Below, one piece after another: positions 18,739-27,045 of a stretch of DNA of 56,071 nt. The translations under genes were made by a program, and so were the position numbers. The stretch lies in NCBI GenBank assembly GCA_945862985.1, contig CAMAZF010000012.1, positions 1 through 56,071 of the forward strand. The letters run 5' to 3'. Each line of letters begins with the position of its first letter. The first letter of the stretch is position 1. This DNA is from Bordetella parapertussis (GTDB lineage: Bacteria > Pseudomonadota > Gammaproteobacteria > Burkholderiales > Burkholderiaceae_A). The notes beneath the pieces are model-generated. The model was not told the DNA's origin, did no database searches, and saw only the letters and a program-made list of their open reading frames with translations.

Positions 18739-19284
18739 TTATTCCTGACCGGGCGGAAAACCAAATCGAGAGAGCATGGCCTTGGTGTTGTTCTGCATCT
18801 GGTCTTCCATCTGCATGAAAACCTTTTTGCTCTGTTCGATGTAGTTGGTCATGAGGTTTTGCATCACGGGGGCCTGACTGGCCATGAACTGCGCCCAGGC
18901 CTCCTGCCCCGCAATGCCCTTGCCTGTTGTAAATGCCTGGGACTGCTCCTGCATCTTCGACTGGATCTCCGAGAAGGCCTGAATATTCTTTTCCAGATAG
19001 CTCCCCATCATGCCTTGCATGGCATTTCCGTAGAAGCGAATGACATTCGAGAGCACCTGGGCAGAAAAAATGGGCACTCCGGAGGACTCCTCCTCAAGGA
19101 TGATCTGCAGCAGGATGCTTCGGGTGAGATCCGCGCCTGACTTGGCGTCGAGGACCTGAAAATCTTCATGGGACAGAACCAACTCCTTGACATCTGCCAA
19201 GGTGATGTAGGTGCTGGTTCGCGTGTCGTAGAGCCGGCGATTGGGGTACTTCTTGATGAGGCGTTGTTGTTCTTTGTTTGGCAT
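18739..19284 (-). CDS. phaR: Polyhydroxyalkanoate synthesis repressor PhaR
   Basis: About 181 residues from ATG 19284, preceded by GAGGGG at a 6-nt spacing. The N-terminal PHB/PHA accumulation DNA-binding domain is recognisable by IKKYPNRRLYDTRTSTYITLADVKELV. The second domain (FSAQVLSNVIRFYGNAMQGMMGSYLEKNI...) is typical of PhaR. The Met/Gln-rich C-terminal half (FMASQAPVMQNLMTNYIEQSKKVFMQMEDQMQNN) is helical and phasin-like. PhaR represses phasin and often its own gene, and is titrated off DNA by PHB granules. A 9-bp-stem hairpin lies between phaB and this gene. Confidence 0.95.
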   Translation of the reverse strand: MPNKEQQRLIKKYPNRRLYDTRTSTYITLADVKELVLSHEDFQVLDAKSGADLTRSILLQIILEEESSGVPIFSAQVLSNVIRFYGNAMQGMMGSYLEKNIQAFSEIQSKMQEQSQAFTTGKGIAGQEAWAQFMASQAPVMQNLMTNYIEQSKKVFMQMEDQMQNNTKAMLSRFGFPPGQE

Positions 19285-19304
19285 TGAAATCCCCTCGTTG
19301 TTTG

Positions 19305-19326
19305 GTGGGCTGGAGCGCCAGCCCAC
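19305..19326 (-). other. Strong hairpin between phaB and phaR without U-tract
   Basis: A perfect 9-bp inverted repeat, GTGGGCTGG and CCAGCCCAC, with a 4-nt centre. It lies 7 bp after the phaB stop and 20 bp before the phaR start. On the minus (coding) strand the sequence after it is CAAACAACGAGG, so it is not a normal intrinsic terminator. It could be a processing or mRNA-stability element between the two cistrons. Confidence 0.6.
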
Positions 19327-19333
19327 ACGCGCA

Positions 19334-20071
19334 TCAGCTCATGTGAAGGCCGCCGTTGAGCGAGAAATCTGCCCCGGTGGCAAAACCACTTTCTTCGCCA
19401 GCCAGCCAGGTGACGATGGACCCAATCTCCTCAGGCTCCCCAAGGCGGCGAACGGGAATGGTGCTGACAATCTTTTCCAAGACCTCGGGTTTAATGGCCC
19501 GCACCATGTCGGTTCCGATGTAGCCGGGGGACACTGTATTGACGGTCACTCCCTTTGCTGCAAGCTCTTGGGCGAGCGCCATGGTGAACCCATGGATGCC
19601 CGCCTTCGCTGTGGAGTAATTGGTCTGACCAAACTGACCCTTTTGTCCATTGACTGAGGATATGTTGATGATTCGCCCCCAGCCCTTGGCCACCATGCCT
19701 TCGACCACCTGCTTGGTCACATTGAATAGGCTGTTGAGGTTGGTGTCGATGACTGCATCCCATTGGTCGCGCGTCATTTTGAGGAAAACACCGTCTTTGG
19801 TGATCCCGGCATTGTTCACAAGGACATCTGGGTTGCCGTGCTCTGCCTTGACCTTATCGAAGGCCTCAACGGTGGAGTTCCAGTCACCTACATTCCCCAC
19901 AGAGGCATGGAAGGTGTAGCCGTCGGCCTTTTGTTCTGCGATCCATTTCTCGAAGTCCCGGCTGGGGCCGCAGCCTGCGATCACCTTGAAGCCCCCGTCG
20001 TGTAGCTTGCGGCAGATGGAAGTTCCAATGCCGCCCATGCCCCCGGTTACGTACGCCAAACGTCCTGCCAT
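19334..20071 (-). CDS. phaB: Acetoacetyl-CoA reductase (NADPH-dependent)
   Basis: A 245-residue short-chain dehydrogenase reducing acetoacetyl-CoA to (R)-3-hydroxybutyryl-CoA, the PHB monomer. The Rossmann motif VTGGMGGIG is at residues 8-16. The catalytic Ser139, Tyr152 and Lys156 (YSTAK) are present, with the NNAGITKDGVFLKM and VSPGYIGTDMV blocks typical of PhaB/FabG. The family-specific ending FATGADFSLNGGLHMS favours PhaB over FabG. A strong AAGGAGGAG site precedes the ATG. It lies 62 bp after phaC and before phaR. Confidence 0.95.
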   Translation of the reverse strand: MAGRLAYVTGGMGGIGTSICRKLHDGGFKVIAGCGPSRDFEKWIAEQKADGYTFHASVGNVGDWNSTVEAFDKVKAEHGNPDVLVNNAGITKDGVFLKMTRDQWDAVIDTNLNSLFNVTKQVVEGMVAKGWGRIINISSVNGQKGQFGQTNYSTAKAGIHGFTMALAQELAAKGVTVNTVSPGYIGTDMVRAIKPEVLEKIVSTIPVRRLGEPEEIGSIVTWLAGEESGFATGADFSLNGGLHMS

Positions 20072-20133
20072 GTTGTCTCTCCTCCTTTATTGAATTCTGT
20101 CGACTCTCAAGTGCTTTGGCCTGCTGGATTTCC

Positions 20134-21720
20134 CTAGACTGAGCGTTCTTTCACGTAGCGCCCTGGCGCCGGCTCAATGGCTTTGAATCGGCCTCGTGTG
20201 GCGGGCTTAGGAGCCGCAATCGTCGGACCCTGGTGTTGTTTGATCCACTGAGCCCAGTCGTTCCACCAGCTTCCCGCATGTTCCTGAGCCTGACTGAGCC
20301 AAGCCTGAGCGGATGGACCCGCGGCGGGATTGGTCCAGTAAGACCGCTTATTTTTGGATGCAGGATTGATCGCTCCAGCGATATGCCCGCTGGCGCCTAA
20401 AACAAACCGGCTCTTGCCGCCCAGGTGGCGCACACCCTCCCAGGCCGATTGCCACGGCACGATGTGATCCTCCCTGGCACCAAAGGCATAGACCGGCTGC
20501 TTCACTTTACGAAGATCAAGCTTCTCGCCGGCCACTTTGAGCTTTCCTGGCTTCACCAGGTTGTTCTCGAGATAGGTATTGCGAAGGTACCAGGCGTAAA
20601 ACGGCCCAGGTAGGTTGGTGCTGTCTGCATTCCAGTACAAGATGTCGAAGGCCGGGGGGGTCTCGCCCTTCAGGTAATTCTTCACGACATACGGCCAGAC
20701 CAGGTCATTTGGACGCAGGAACGAGAAGGTGGCCGCCAGTTCCTTGCCTGGCAGCAAGCCCCCTCCCCCCAGTGTGGATTCCCTCATGGATACGTGCTGT
20801 TCGTCGATGAAGACATCGAGGACACCGGTCTCCGTAAAGTCGATGAGCGTGGTCATGAGCGTGAGGCTGTGTACTTTTTCGCTGTGGTCGCGTGCGGCCA
20901 AGACCCCGAGGGAGGTGGCGCAGAGCGTGCCTCCCACACAAAAACCCAGGAGGTTGATGTCAGGCCGTCGGCTGGCTTCCAGGGTCATATCAATCGCGTG
21001 CACGACGCCGTGTTGAATGTAGTCGTCCCAGGTCACATCACGCTCAGACTCACCAGGATTCTTCCAGGAGACCAGATAAACGTCCTGGCCCTGGTCCAGC
21101 GCAAACTCCACCAGGGAGGAGCCTGGCTGAAGATCCATGATGTAGAACTTGTTGATGCAGGGCGGCACCATGAGCAGCGGGCGGCTGCCGACTTTGGCTG
21201 TGCGCGGTGTGTAGTGGATCAACTGAAACAGCCTGTCCTCGAAGACCACCTGACCGGGCGTGACGGCCAGGTTCTCCCCCACGACAAATCCGGTCTCATC
21301 GGACTGCGTGATGCGGCCCTGACTCAGGTCGTGCATGAGGTTATCCATGCCCTGCCGAAGGCTCTCGCCTTTGGTCTCGATGAGCTTTTGCTGTGCATCG
21401 GGGTTGGTGGCCAGAAAATTGGCCGGAGAGAAAGCATCGACCATCTGCTCCACCATGAATTCCACCCGTTGCTGCGTCTTGTGGTCGAGGGTGAGCGACG
21501 AGGCCATGCTCTGCATGGCTTTGCTGTTGAGCACATAGAGGGCGGCCAGCTGAGCAAATGGCCCGCTTTGAGCCCAGGCATCCGCGGAAAATCGTCGGTC
21601 GGACTTTGCGAGCCTGGTGGCTTCGTCAGTGGACAGGAGGATCTTACTCAGACCCTCCACGTATTCTTTTTGAATCTCAGCGAGGCGCTCAGCGGGAACA
21701 GGGACGGGGGTCTGGCTCAT
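20134..21720 (-). CDS. phaC: Class I polyhydroxyalkanoate synthase
   Basis: A 528-residue enzyme polymerising (R)-3-hydroxyacyl-CoA to polyester at the granule surface. The lipase-box-like GFCVGG carries the nucleophile Cys261, and the triad is completed by Asp418 (GAREDHIVPW) and His446 (GASGHIAGAINP). The N-terminal region to about residue 170 is the PhaC N-domain. Class I is inferred from length and the absence of phaE or a PhaR-subunit partner. The ATG has GAGGAG 5 nt upstream. It is downstream of pgeF with a 125-bp gap holding a likely promoter, and is followed by phaB. Confidence 0.96.
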   Translation of the reverse strand: MSQTPVPVPAERLAEIQKEYVEGLSKILLSTDEATRLAKSDRRFSADAWAQSGPFAQLAALYVLNSKAMQSMASSLTLDHKTQQRVEFMVEQMVDAFSPANFLATNPDAQQKLIETKGESLRQGMDNLMHDLSQGRITQSDETGFVVGENLAVTPGQVVFEDRLFQLIHYTPRTAKVGSRPLLMVPPCINKFYIMDLQPGSSLVEFALDQGQDVYLVSWKNPGESERDVTWDDYIQHGVVHAIDMTLEASRRPDINLLGFCVGGTLCATSLGVLAARDHSEKVHSLTLMTTLIDFTETGVLDVFIDEQHVSMRESTLGGGGLLPGKELAATFSFLRPNDLVWPYVVKNYLKGETPPAFDILYWNADSTNLPGPFYAWYLRNTYLENNLVKPGKLKVAGEKLDLRKVKQPVYAFGAREDHIVPWQSAWEGVRHLGGKSRFVLGASGHIAGAINPASKNKRSYWTNPAAGPSAQAWLSQAQEHAGSWWNDWAQWIKQHQGPTIAAPKPATRGRFKAIEPAPGRYVKERSV

Positions 21721-21791
21721 GGATTCTCCTCAGGTTGACCCTCTGAGGCTGGGGTCATTCGTTGGCGATGAAAACACTTCGCTCTAGGGTC

Positions 21792-21820
21792 ATTCTTGAT
21801 CTTGCTCAAGTCATTGTCAA
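21792..21820 (-). promoter_or_regulatory. Putative sigma-70 promoter of phaC
   Basis: On the minus strand a perfect TTGACA (plus 21815-21820) is followed after exactly 17 bp by AAGAAT (plus 21792-21797, 4 of 6 to TATAAT). It lies about 70 bp upstream of the phaC ATG. One copy of a 9-bp direct repeat (GGGTCATTC on plus, 21787-21795) overlaps the -10; the other is at 21752-21760, so this may be a regulated promoter. Confidence 0.6.
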
Positions 21821-21845
21821 ATGAGGCGCCCGCAAAGGCCCGAAT

Positions 21846-22610
21846 TTATTGGATTTCTCGCCAAATGAGTCCAGCCATTCGACCCGTTGTGCCTTCTCGA
21901 CGATATGAAAACCATGTTTTGGCCTCACGAATCGTGCATCCCCCCGGGGGCGCAGCCCATCGGATCTGGCATTGGTGATCAAAGGCCCATCGCTCCATGG
22001 CGGACATGGCCAATCCTTGCAGATCAGCAAGCAAATGCCCGGATCGATGCGGGCTTGGCCGAAAGTGTTGCGCCAGAGGGCCACGCGGCCCACCGAATGC
22101 TTCAAGAACCTCTGGCCCCACCTCGAAGTCGCTTGCGCCGATGCACGGCCCCAGCCAAGCCACCACCGTTTGTCTGCCCAGGTTCCCGACCAAAGACTCC
22201 AGACTCGCTTCAAGTACGCCGGCGGCGAGCCCGCGCCAGCCCGCATGGGCCGCCGAAACAGCCTGCCCCGACTCGAGCGCCATGAGGACGGGAAGGCAAT
22301 CCGCCACCATCACCGCACAGGCAAGCCCAGGCGAGCGTGTGGTGCTGGCATCTGCTTGCGGGGTGGCCTGCGCAGCAGGAAGGACCTGAACTTGAGCTCC
22401 GTGGACCTGATGGAGCCATTGAATCCGAATGCCCCACTCAGCCTCCAGCGCGGCTCGACGGATCGCGACCGCTTCCGGTGGTTCTCCAGTGTGGGTTGCG
22501 AGGTTGAACCCCCATGGCGTGTCTTGCACACCGCGCGAACTCATCACTGCGCGCACGCCAGGGGGAAATCCAGGAATAAAGCGTGCTGGAATCTCAGGGT
22601 GTTGGCGCAT
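21846..22610 (-). CDS. pgeF: Multicopper-oxidase-like laccase-domain protein (YfiH/PgeF family)
   Basis: A 254-residue DUF152/CNF1-fold protein. Zinc-binding residues are visible: His70 in LHQVHG, Cys105 in MVADCLPVLM and His122 in AHAGWRG. The family was long called polyphenol oxidase. E. coli YfiH is reported to remove wrongly incorporated L-serine from UDP-MurNAc peptides, and the human homologue is a purine nucleoside phosphorylase. It overlaps the rluD 3' end by 17 bp. This rluD-yfiH pairing, next to divergent bamD, is the same as in E. coli. Confidence 0.93.
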   Translation of the reverse strand: MRQHPEIPARFIPGFPPGVRAVMSSRGVQDTPWGFNLATHTGEPPEAVAIRRAALEAEWGIRIQWLHQVHGAQVQVLPAAQATPQADASTTRSPGLACAVMVADCLPVLMALESGQAVSAAHAGWRGLAAGVLEASLESLVGNLGRQTVVAWLGPCIGASDFEVGPEVLEAFGGPRGPLAQHFRPSPHRSGHLLADLQGLAMSAMERWAFDHQCQIRWAAPPGGCTIREAKTWFSYRREGTTGRMAGLIWREIQ

Positions 22611-23607
22611 TCATGCCTGCCTGATTCAAGATGGACTCGAGGTCTTGAGGTGCGCGGGCCGCCCAGGCCTGCGTCAGTCGTAGCCGAGGGTGCTCGAGCC
22701 CCAGAGAGAACGCGTGTAGGGCCTGGCGTTCGAGTCCAACCGCCTTCGGGCTCATCGACGCACGACGCAGATAGACCGGGTCGCCCACGAGTGGGTAGCC
22801 AAGGTGCTGGAGGTGGACCCGAATCTGGTGGGTTCGTCCAGTCTCCAGCCGACACTCCACCAGGGTGACCGGTTTGGTTGCGAGCAGTCCCTGCTGAACG
22901 GGGCGGACATGCGTGACTGCAGCCTTGCCGCCCGAGTCGAGCACCGCCTGCTTTTGCCGATCTCGAGGGTCTCTTCCAATGGGGGCGTCAATGGTGGTGG
23001 CTTGACGAAGGCTTCCCCAGCAGAGCGCCCAATACCGACGGGAGACCGAGCGAGCTTGAAGCTGACGTACCAGTTCTGTCTGAGATTCCAGGGTCTTAGC
23101 CACCACCATGAGTCCAGTGGTGTCGCGGTCGAGCCGATGGACGATGCCGGCTCGCGGAAGGTCTCGCAGGTCAGGCAGGTGCGCCAACAGTCCATTGAGC
23201 AGGGTCCCACTTGGGTGGCCGGCTGCGGGATGCACCACGAGGCCCGTGGGCTTATTGATCACCAGCAGATCTGCATCCTCAAACACCACATCCAGCGACA
23301 TCGGCTCTGCAAGCCAGTCTCCCTGGGGCTCTGGCTCGGGGGCCTGCATCCAGACCTCTTGATGGAGTCGCAGGGCCTGGCTTGGACGCACCGGTTTATC
23401 GTCGACGCGCACACAGCCCTGCTCGATCCAGCGCTGGAGGCGCGCGCGCGACTGATCGGGATACCGCAGAGCGAGTACGCGATCCAGACGCTGACCGACC
23501 GACTCTGCATCGACCCGGAAGACCTGGGGCTCGCTATAATCGGCGCTCTCGTCACCTAGGCTGAGATCTGTCTCAGCCGCTTGGATTTCTTCATGATTCG
23601 TCAACAA
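22594..23607 (-). CDS. rluD: 23S rRNA pseudouridine(1911/1915/1917) synthase RluD
   Basis: A 337-residue RluA-family enzyme. An S4 RNA-binding domain spans about residues 36-95 (VGQRLDRVLALRYPDQSRARLQRWIEQGCVRV). The catalytic domain carries Asp160 in HRLDRDTTG and ends with the GRTHQIRVHLQHLGYPLVGDPVY motif. The start is probably TTG at 23607: no ATG or GTG exists in the right place, and AAGGG at plus 23615-23619 sits 7 nt upstream. The start therefore overlaps the divergent bamD start by about 15 bp. The genomic position opposite bamD supports RluD rather than RluA or RluC. Confidence 0.94.
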   Translation of the reverse strand: MLTNHEEIQAAETDLSLGDESADYSEPQVFRVDAESVGQRLDRVLALRYPDQSRARLQRWIEQGCVRVDDKPVRPSQALRLHQEVWMQAPEPEPQGDWLAEPMSLDVVFEDADLLVINKPTGLVVHPAAGHPSGTLLNGLLAHLPDLRDLPRAGIVHRLDRDTTGLMVVAKTLESQTELVRQLQARSVSRRYWALCWGSLRQATTIDAPIGRDPRDRQKQAVLDSGGKAAVTHVRPVQQGLLATKPVTLVECRLETGRTHQIRVHLQHLGYPLVGDPVYLRRASMSPKAVGLERQALHAFSLGLEHPRLRLTQAWAARAPQDLESILNQAGMNAPTP

Positions 23608-24474
23608 GGCTCGACCCTTCGCTCCTCACACCGTGCATTGTCTCTGGTTTTTGCTGGGCTCATGAGCCTGGCTTTGGTCGGTTGTGCATCCGGCCCCGAA
23701 AGCCGAGACGAAACCCTGAGGTGGAGCCCCGAACGTCTCTATCAAGAATCCAAGGATGAGATGAGCTCAGGCAATTATGCCCAGGCCATTGCCATGCTCC
23801 GCAAGCTTGAGTCTCGCTACCCCTTTGGTCGTTTCGCTCAACAGGCGCAACTCGACACCGCATACGCCTACTGGAAGGAAGGAGACCTGGCTCAGGCGCT
23901 CTCCTCCATTGAACGCTTCATGCGTCTCAACCCGAACCATCCGAGCATCGACTATGCCCTCTACCTCAAGGGCCTGATTAACTTCAATGACCGCGCCACC
24001 CTGTTCTCGTCTGTCACCGGCGAGGACATGTCCGAGCGTGATCCGAAGGCAGCGAAGGAAGCGTTCGACGCTTTCAAACAACTGGTCACCAGATTTCCCG
24101 AAAGCCGATATGCCGCAGATGCCGGAGCCCGCCTTCAGTTTCTGATCAATACCCTGGCTCAAGGCGAGGTCCATACCGCGCGGTTCTACCTCCGCAGAGG
24201 CGCATTTATGGCAGCGGTGAATCGCGCCCAGACCGTGATTCGGACCTACCAAGATTCGCCTGCTGTCGAGGAGGCGCTGGCCCAGATGATCTACGGATAC
24301 GACAAACTCGGGCTCGTTCAGCTTCGCGACGATGCCAAGCGGGTCCTGTCGAGGACTGCACCCAACAGTCCCTATCTGCAGCACGGCTACAACCCGGCAG
24401 TGATCACCGGACTGTTGCCCGAGCACCAGCCCAACCGGTCGCCAAGCCTCTGGTCACGATTGAAGGTCTGGTAA
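23593..24474 (+). CDS. bamD: Outer membrane protein assembly factor BamD (lipoprotein)
   Basis: A 293-residue lipoprotein of the BAM complex that inserts beta-barrel proteins into the outer membrane. A lipoprotein signal is followed by the lipobox LVGC with Cys31 as the lipidated residue. TPR-like helices come after it: RLYQESKDEMSSGNYAQAIAMLRKLESRYPFGRFAQQAQLDTAYAYWKEGDLAQAL, then RFPESRYAADAGARLQFL. ATG 23593 is preferred over the TTG at 23581. The last 21 bp overlap the convergent helicase gene. Confidence 0.95.
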   Translation: MIRQQGSTLRSSHRALSLVFAGLMSLALVGCASGPESRDETLRWSPERLYQESKDEMSSGNYAQAIAMLRKLESRYPFGRFAQQAQLDTAYAYWKEGDLAQALSSIERFMRLNPNHPSIDYALYLKGLINFNDRATLFSSVTGEDMSERDPKAAKEAFDAFKQLVTRFPESRYAADAGARLQFLINTLAQGEVHTARFYLRRGAFMAAVNRAQTVIRTYQDSPAVEEALAQMIYGYDKLGLVQLRDDAKRVLSRTAPNSPYLQHGYNPAVITGLLPEHQPNRSPSLWSRLKVW

Positions 24475-26454
24475 CCAGAACTGTCTGGCCTCCTGGAGGC
24501 TTCTCGTTCTCCGAAAGGGAGGCAGGCTGCGAAGCATTCGGCGGCCATAGGGCGTTTCAGCAAGACGTCGGTCTCCCACCAGCAAAAGTCCTCGGTCGGT
24601 CTCGGTTCGTATCAGGCGCCCAACGCCCTGCTTCAGCATGAGCGTGGCCTCTGGCAATTGAATTTGATTGAAGGGATCACCTCCCTCCGCTCTGCATCGG
24701 TTCATTCGTGATTCCAACACAGGGTCATCTGGTGGGGCGAAGGGCAGCTTGTCAATGATGACCAGGCTGAGGGCCTTGCCCGGCACATCCACCCCCTCCC
24801 AGAAGCTCGCGCTACCGACCAGGATAGCCCGACCATCTTCGCGAAAGCGCTGCAGGAGGTGGTCTCGCGGAGCACTGCCTTGGACCAACAGCAGCCGACC
24901 AGTCGAGGGGGACTTGGCCTGACCCAGCCAATGAGCCGCCTGATCGACGGCACGAAGACTGGTGCAGAGCAGGAAAATGCCTCCAGGAGCCTCTCGAATG
25001 AGACCGGTCACACCTGGCATTTCAAGCAACTGGATGACCAGGTTCGGCTGTTTGGGGTCTGGGAGATGATCAGGCACCACCAGCAGGCTCTGGACGGCGT
25101 AGTCAAAAGGACTCTCAAAGCGCTCGCAACGTGCATGCTCAAGACCCATTTGGCCGCAGAAATAGGCAAAGTCTCCCTGCTCTGTTCCACCCGGAGCGGG
25201 AACCGTGAGCGTGGCCGAGAGGAAGACCCAGGCCCCTCGCTCGGGTGTCTCCCAGACCTCTCTGAGTCGGGGTGCAGCATCGAGGGGGGACCAATGCAGG
25301 CTCAGGCTCTGCCGTCCAACCTCGACCCAGTGCACGCCCAGCTCCCCAGAGTGAGCACCCTTGGAGGACCCCTCTAGGGGAGGCTGTAAGAAATCGAGCC
25401 GATCCTGAATCAGCTCTACCCGTTCTTGGAGACGCACGAGCTCGGCATGTCGCTCGGCGTTGACGCACAGTGCCATGTGCAATGGCCCCAGCGCCTCCCC
25501 AATCCGAGTCAGGCCCATATGGAGTGCGGTCTGCCCGGACTCGGTCAGCTGCTCCCATTTGTGACGACCGGGGGAGCAAGCATGGGTCAGCTCTGACCGT
25601 ATGGACAGAACGCCGGCCTCGAGTTGGCCACTCAACCCGGCCCAGTCGGCCCCATCTCTTGCAAGTTCGAGCCCTGCGGCGAGCGCATCTCTGGCGAGCA
25701 ACGCCAGGCCATGGGTAGAGACACTTAAACCAAAGAACTGGAGGGCAGTTTCGGAGAGGGCATGGGCCTCATCCACGACCACAAGGTCCATACGGGGCAG
25801 CAGCTCTCCCCCCCCCTCTCGTCGAAGGGCCAGATCTGCGCAGAGCAGGTGGTGATTGACGATCACAAGATCTGACCGCTGCGCCTGCTCCCGCGCTCGG
25901 ATGACGGGGCACTCCCCAACCATGGGGCAACGCTGGCCCAGACAATTGTCGACGGTGCTCGTCACCAAGGGCCAGACCATCGAGTGCTCCGAGACCGTCG
26001 TGCAGGCAGAGACATCCCCTTCTGGGTTCAAAGCTGCAAACTGAACCACCTGACGAAGGTCTTGGACCTCCTGCGCGCTAGACAGACGCCCCTCTTGGCG
26101 GGCCCGTTGAAGGCGATAGGGACACAGATAGTTAGAACGCCCCTTCAGCCGAGCCACGCTCACGCTAGATAGCCCCATGGCCCTTAAAAGACGCGGAATA
26201 TCTCTCGAAAAGAGCTGGTCTTGCAGGGCACGGCTTGCCGTTGAGACGAGGACCTTCTGCCCACTCAACAGTGCAGGAACCAGATAGGCGAAGGTCTTCC
26301 CGATTCCAGTACCGGCCTCGGCAACCAGAAGCTCCCGCTGGTCGATGGCCGTCGCGATGGCCTGGGCCAGGGCTGCCTGAGAGGGGCGAGATCGGAAACC
26401 GTCTAGGCGCTCTGAGAGCAGGCCCCTGGCCTCAAACCAGGCCGAAAGGCTCAC
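24454..26454 (-). CDS. ATP-dependent DNA helicase of the DinG/YoaA (XPD-like) family
   Basis: A 666-residue superfamily 2 helicase. Walker A is GTGIGKTFAYL and Walker B/DEAH is VVVDEAHALSE. The Fe-S cluster domain between motifs Ia and II has cysteines at LCPY and in NCLGQRCPMVGECPV, as in XPD-type helicases. Motifs V/VI are VGSASFWEGVDVPGKALSLVIIDKLPF and QGVGRLIRTETDRG. The length fits YoaA/DinG without the exonuclease domain of some Gram-positive DinGs. It starts with GTG immediately after the TGA of the DUF465 gene (TGAGTG), implying translational coupling. A role in clearing R-loops or damaged forks is inferred from the family. Confidence 0.93.
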   Translation of the reverse strand: MSLSAWFEARGLLSERLDGFRSRPSQAALAQAIATAIDQRELLVAEAGTGIGKTFAYLVPALLSGQKVLVSTASRALQDQLFSRDIPRLLRAMGLSSVSVARLKGRSNYLCPYRLQRARQEGRLSSAQEVQDLRQVVQFAALNPEGDVSACTTVSEHSMVWPLVTSTVDNCLGQRCPMVGECPVIRAREQAQRSDLVIVNHHLLCADLALRREGGGELLPRMDLVVVDEAHALSETALQFFGLSVSTHGLALLARDALAAGLELARDGADWAGLSGQLEAGVLSIRSELTHACSPGRHKWEQLTESGQTALHMGLTRIGEALGPLHMALCVNAERHAELVRLQERVELIQDRLDFLQPPLEGSSKGAHSGELGVHWVEVGRQSLSLHWSPLDAAPRLREVWETPERGAWVFLSATLTVPAPGGTEQGDFAYFCGQMGLEHARCERFESPFDYAVQSLLVVPDHLPDPKQPNLVIQLLEMPGVTGLIREAPGGIFLLCTSLRAVDQAAHWLGQAKSPSTGRLLLVQGSAPRDHLLQRFREDGRAILVGSASFWEGVDVPGKALSLVIIDKLPFAPPDDPVLESRMNRCRAEGGDPFNQIQLPEATLMLKQGVGRLIRTETDRGLLLVGDRRLAETPYGRRMLRSLPPFRRTRSLQEARQFWLPDLQS

Positions 26455-26664
26455 TCAGGCGGGCTCGCTCGGAGTGAGCTCGCACATGAGCATGGAGATT
26501 TGGTCCTTGATTTGAAGCTTTCGCTTCTTGAGCCTGCGCATGGCGAGCTCGTCGACCAGTGGTCCCTGATCCAACGAGGCAATGAGTTGATCCAGCTCTC
26601 GGTGCTCGGCCTCCAGCTCAAGCAAGCGCATTCTCTGGGTGCGGACATCTTGATTACCGGGCAT
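26455..26664 (-). CDS. DUF465 (YdcH) family small coiled-coil protein
   Basis: A 69-residue protein with no assigned function. It shows the DUF465 pattern: an N-terminal helix (RMRLLELEAEHRELDQLIASLD) followed by LVDELAMRRLKKRKLQIKDQISML, rich in Leu, Glu and Lys and likely a coiled coil. ATG 26664 has GGAGG 6 nt upstream, so the longer open frame to 26745 is rejected. It overlaps the upstream secreted-protein gene by 11 bp and abuts the helicase start. Confidence 0.9.
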   Translation of the reverse strand: MPGNQDVRTQRMRLLELEAEHRELDQLIASLDQGPLVDELAMRRLKKRKLQIKDQISMLMCELTPSEPA

Positions 26665-27019
26665 TGAGCTCCTCCAGACGGTTGGCGCGAACGCGCTGAC
26701 GCGCCGCTGCATCAATTCGACGCACAGACTCAGCAAGAGTTTCACGGGCCATCAGAAGCGAGCGTTCCTCCCGAGCGCGCTGCTGGCGCACAGCCTCTAG
26801 GCAGGAGGAGGACACCCAGCGAGAGAGGCAAGCCGCTCTCTGGATTCGAGCGTTTTCAGCGATGGACCTCTCCTCAAGGTCAAGCTCGGCGAGAGCCGCC
26901 GTGAGATCCTGGCGTGCTCGCTCCTCATGCCAAGTGAGCGTCGCAGCCATGCTCGAGCCCGCAGAGCAGAGCGTGACGCTGATCATGAGAAGCCACAAAG
27001 GTGCGCGAATGTCCGCCAT
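26654..27019 (-). CDS. Small exported protein of unknown function
   Basis: A 121-residue protein I do not recognise by family name. The N-terminus MADIRAPLWLLMISVTLCSAGSSMAA is a clear Sec signal peptide with an AxA-like site. The mature part is almost wholly helical and charged (WHEERARQDLTAALAELDLEERSIAENARIQRAACLSRW...), with two Cys residues (AACLSRW and SSCLEAV) that could form a periplasmic disulfide. It lies 26 bp after zapE and overlaps the DUF465 gene by 11 bp, so the set zapE, this gene, DUF465 and the helicase is probably one transcript. Confidence 0.8.
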   Translation of the reverse strand: MADIRAPLWLLMISVTLCSAGSSMAATLTWHEERARQDLTAALAELDLEERSIAENARIQRAACLSRWVSSSCLEAVRQQRAREERSLLMARETLAESVRRIDAAARQRVRANRLEELNAR

Positions 27020-27045
27020 GGCTTCATTATCGCACCCTGCTCTGC

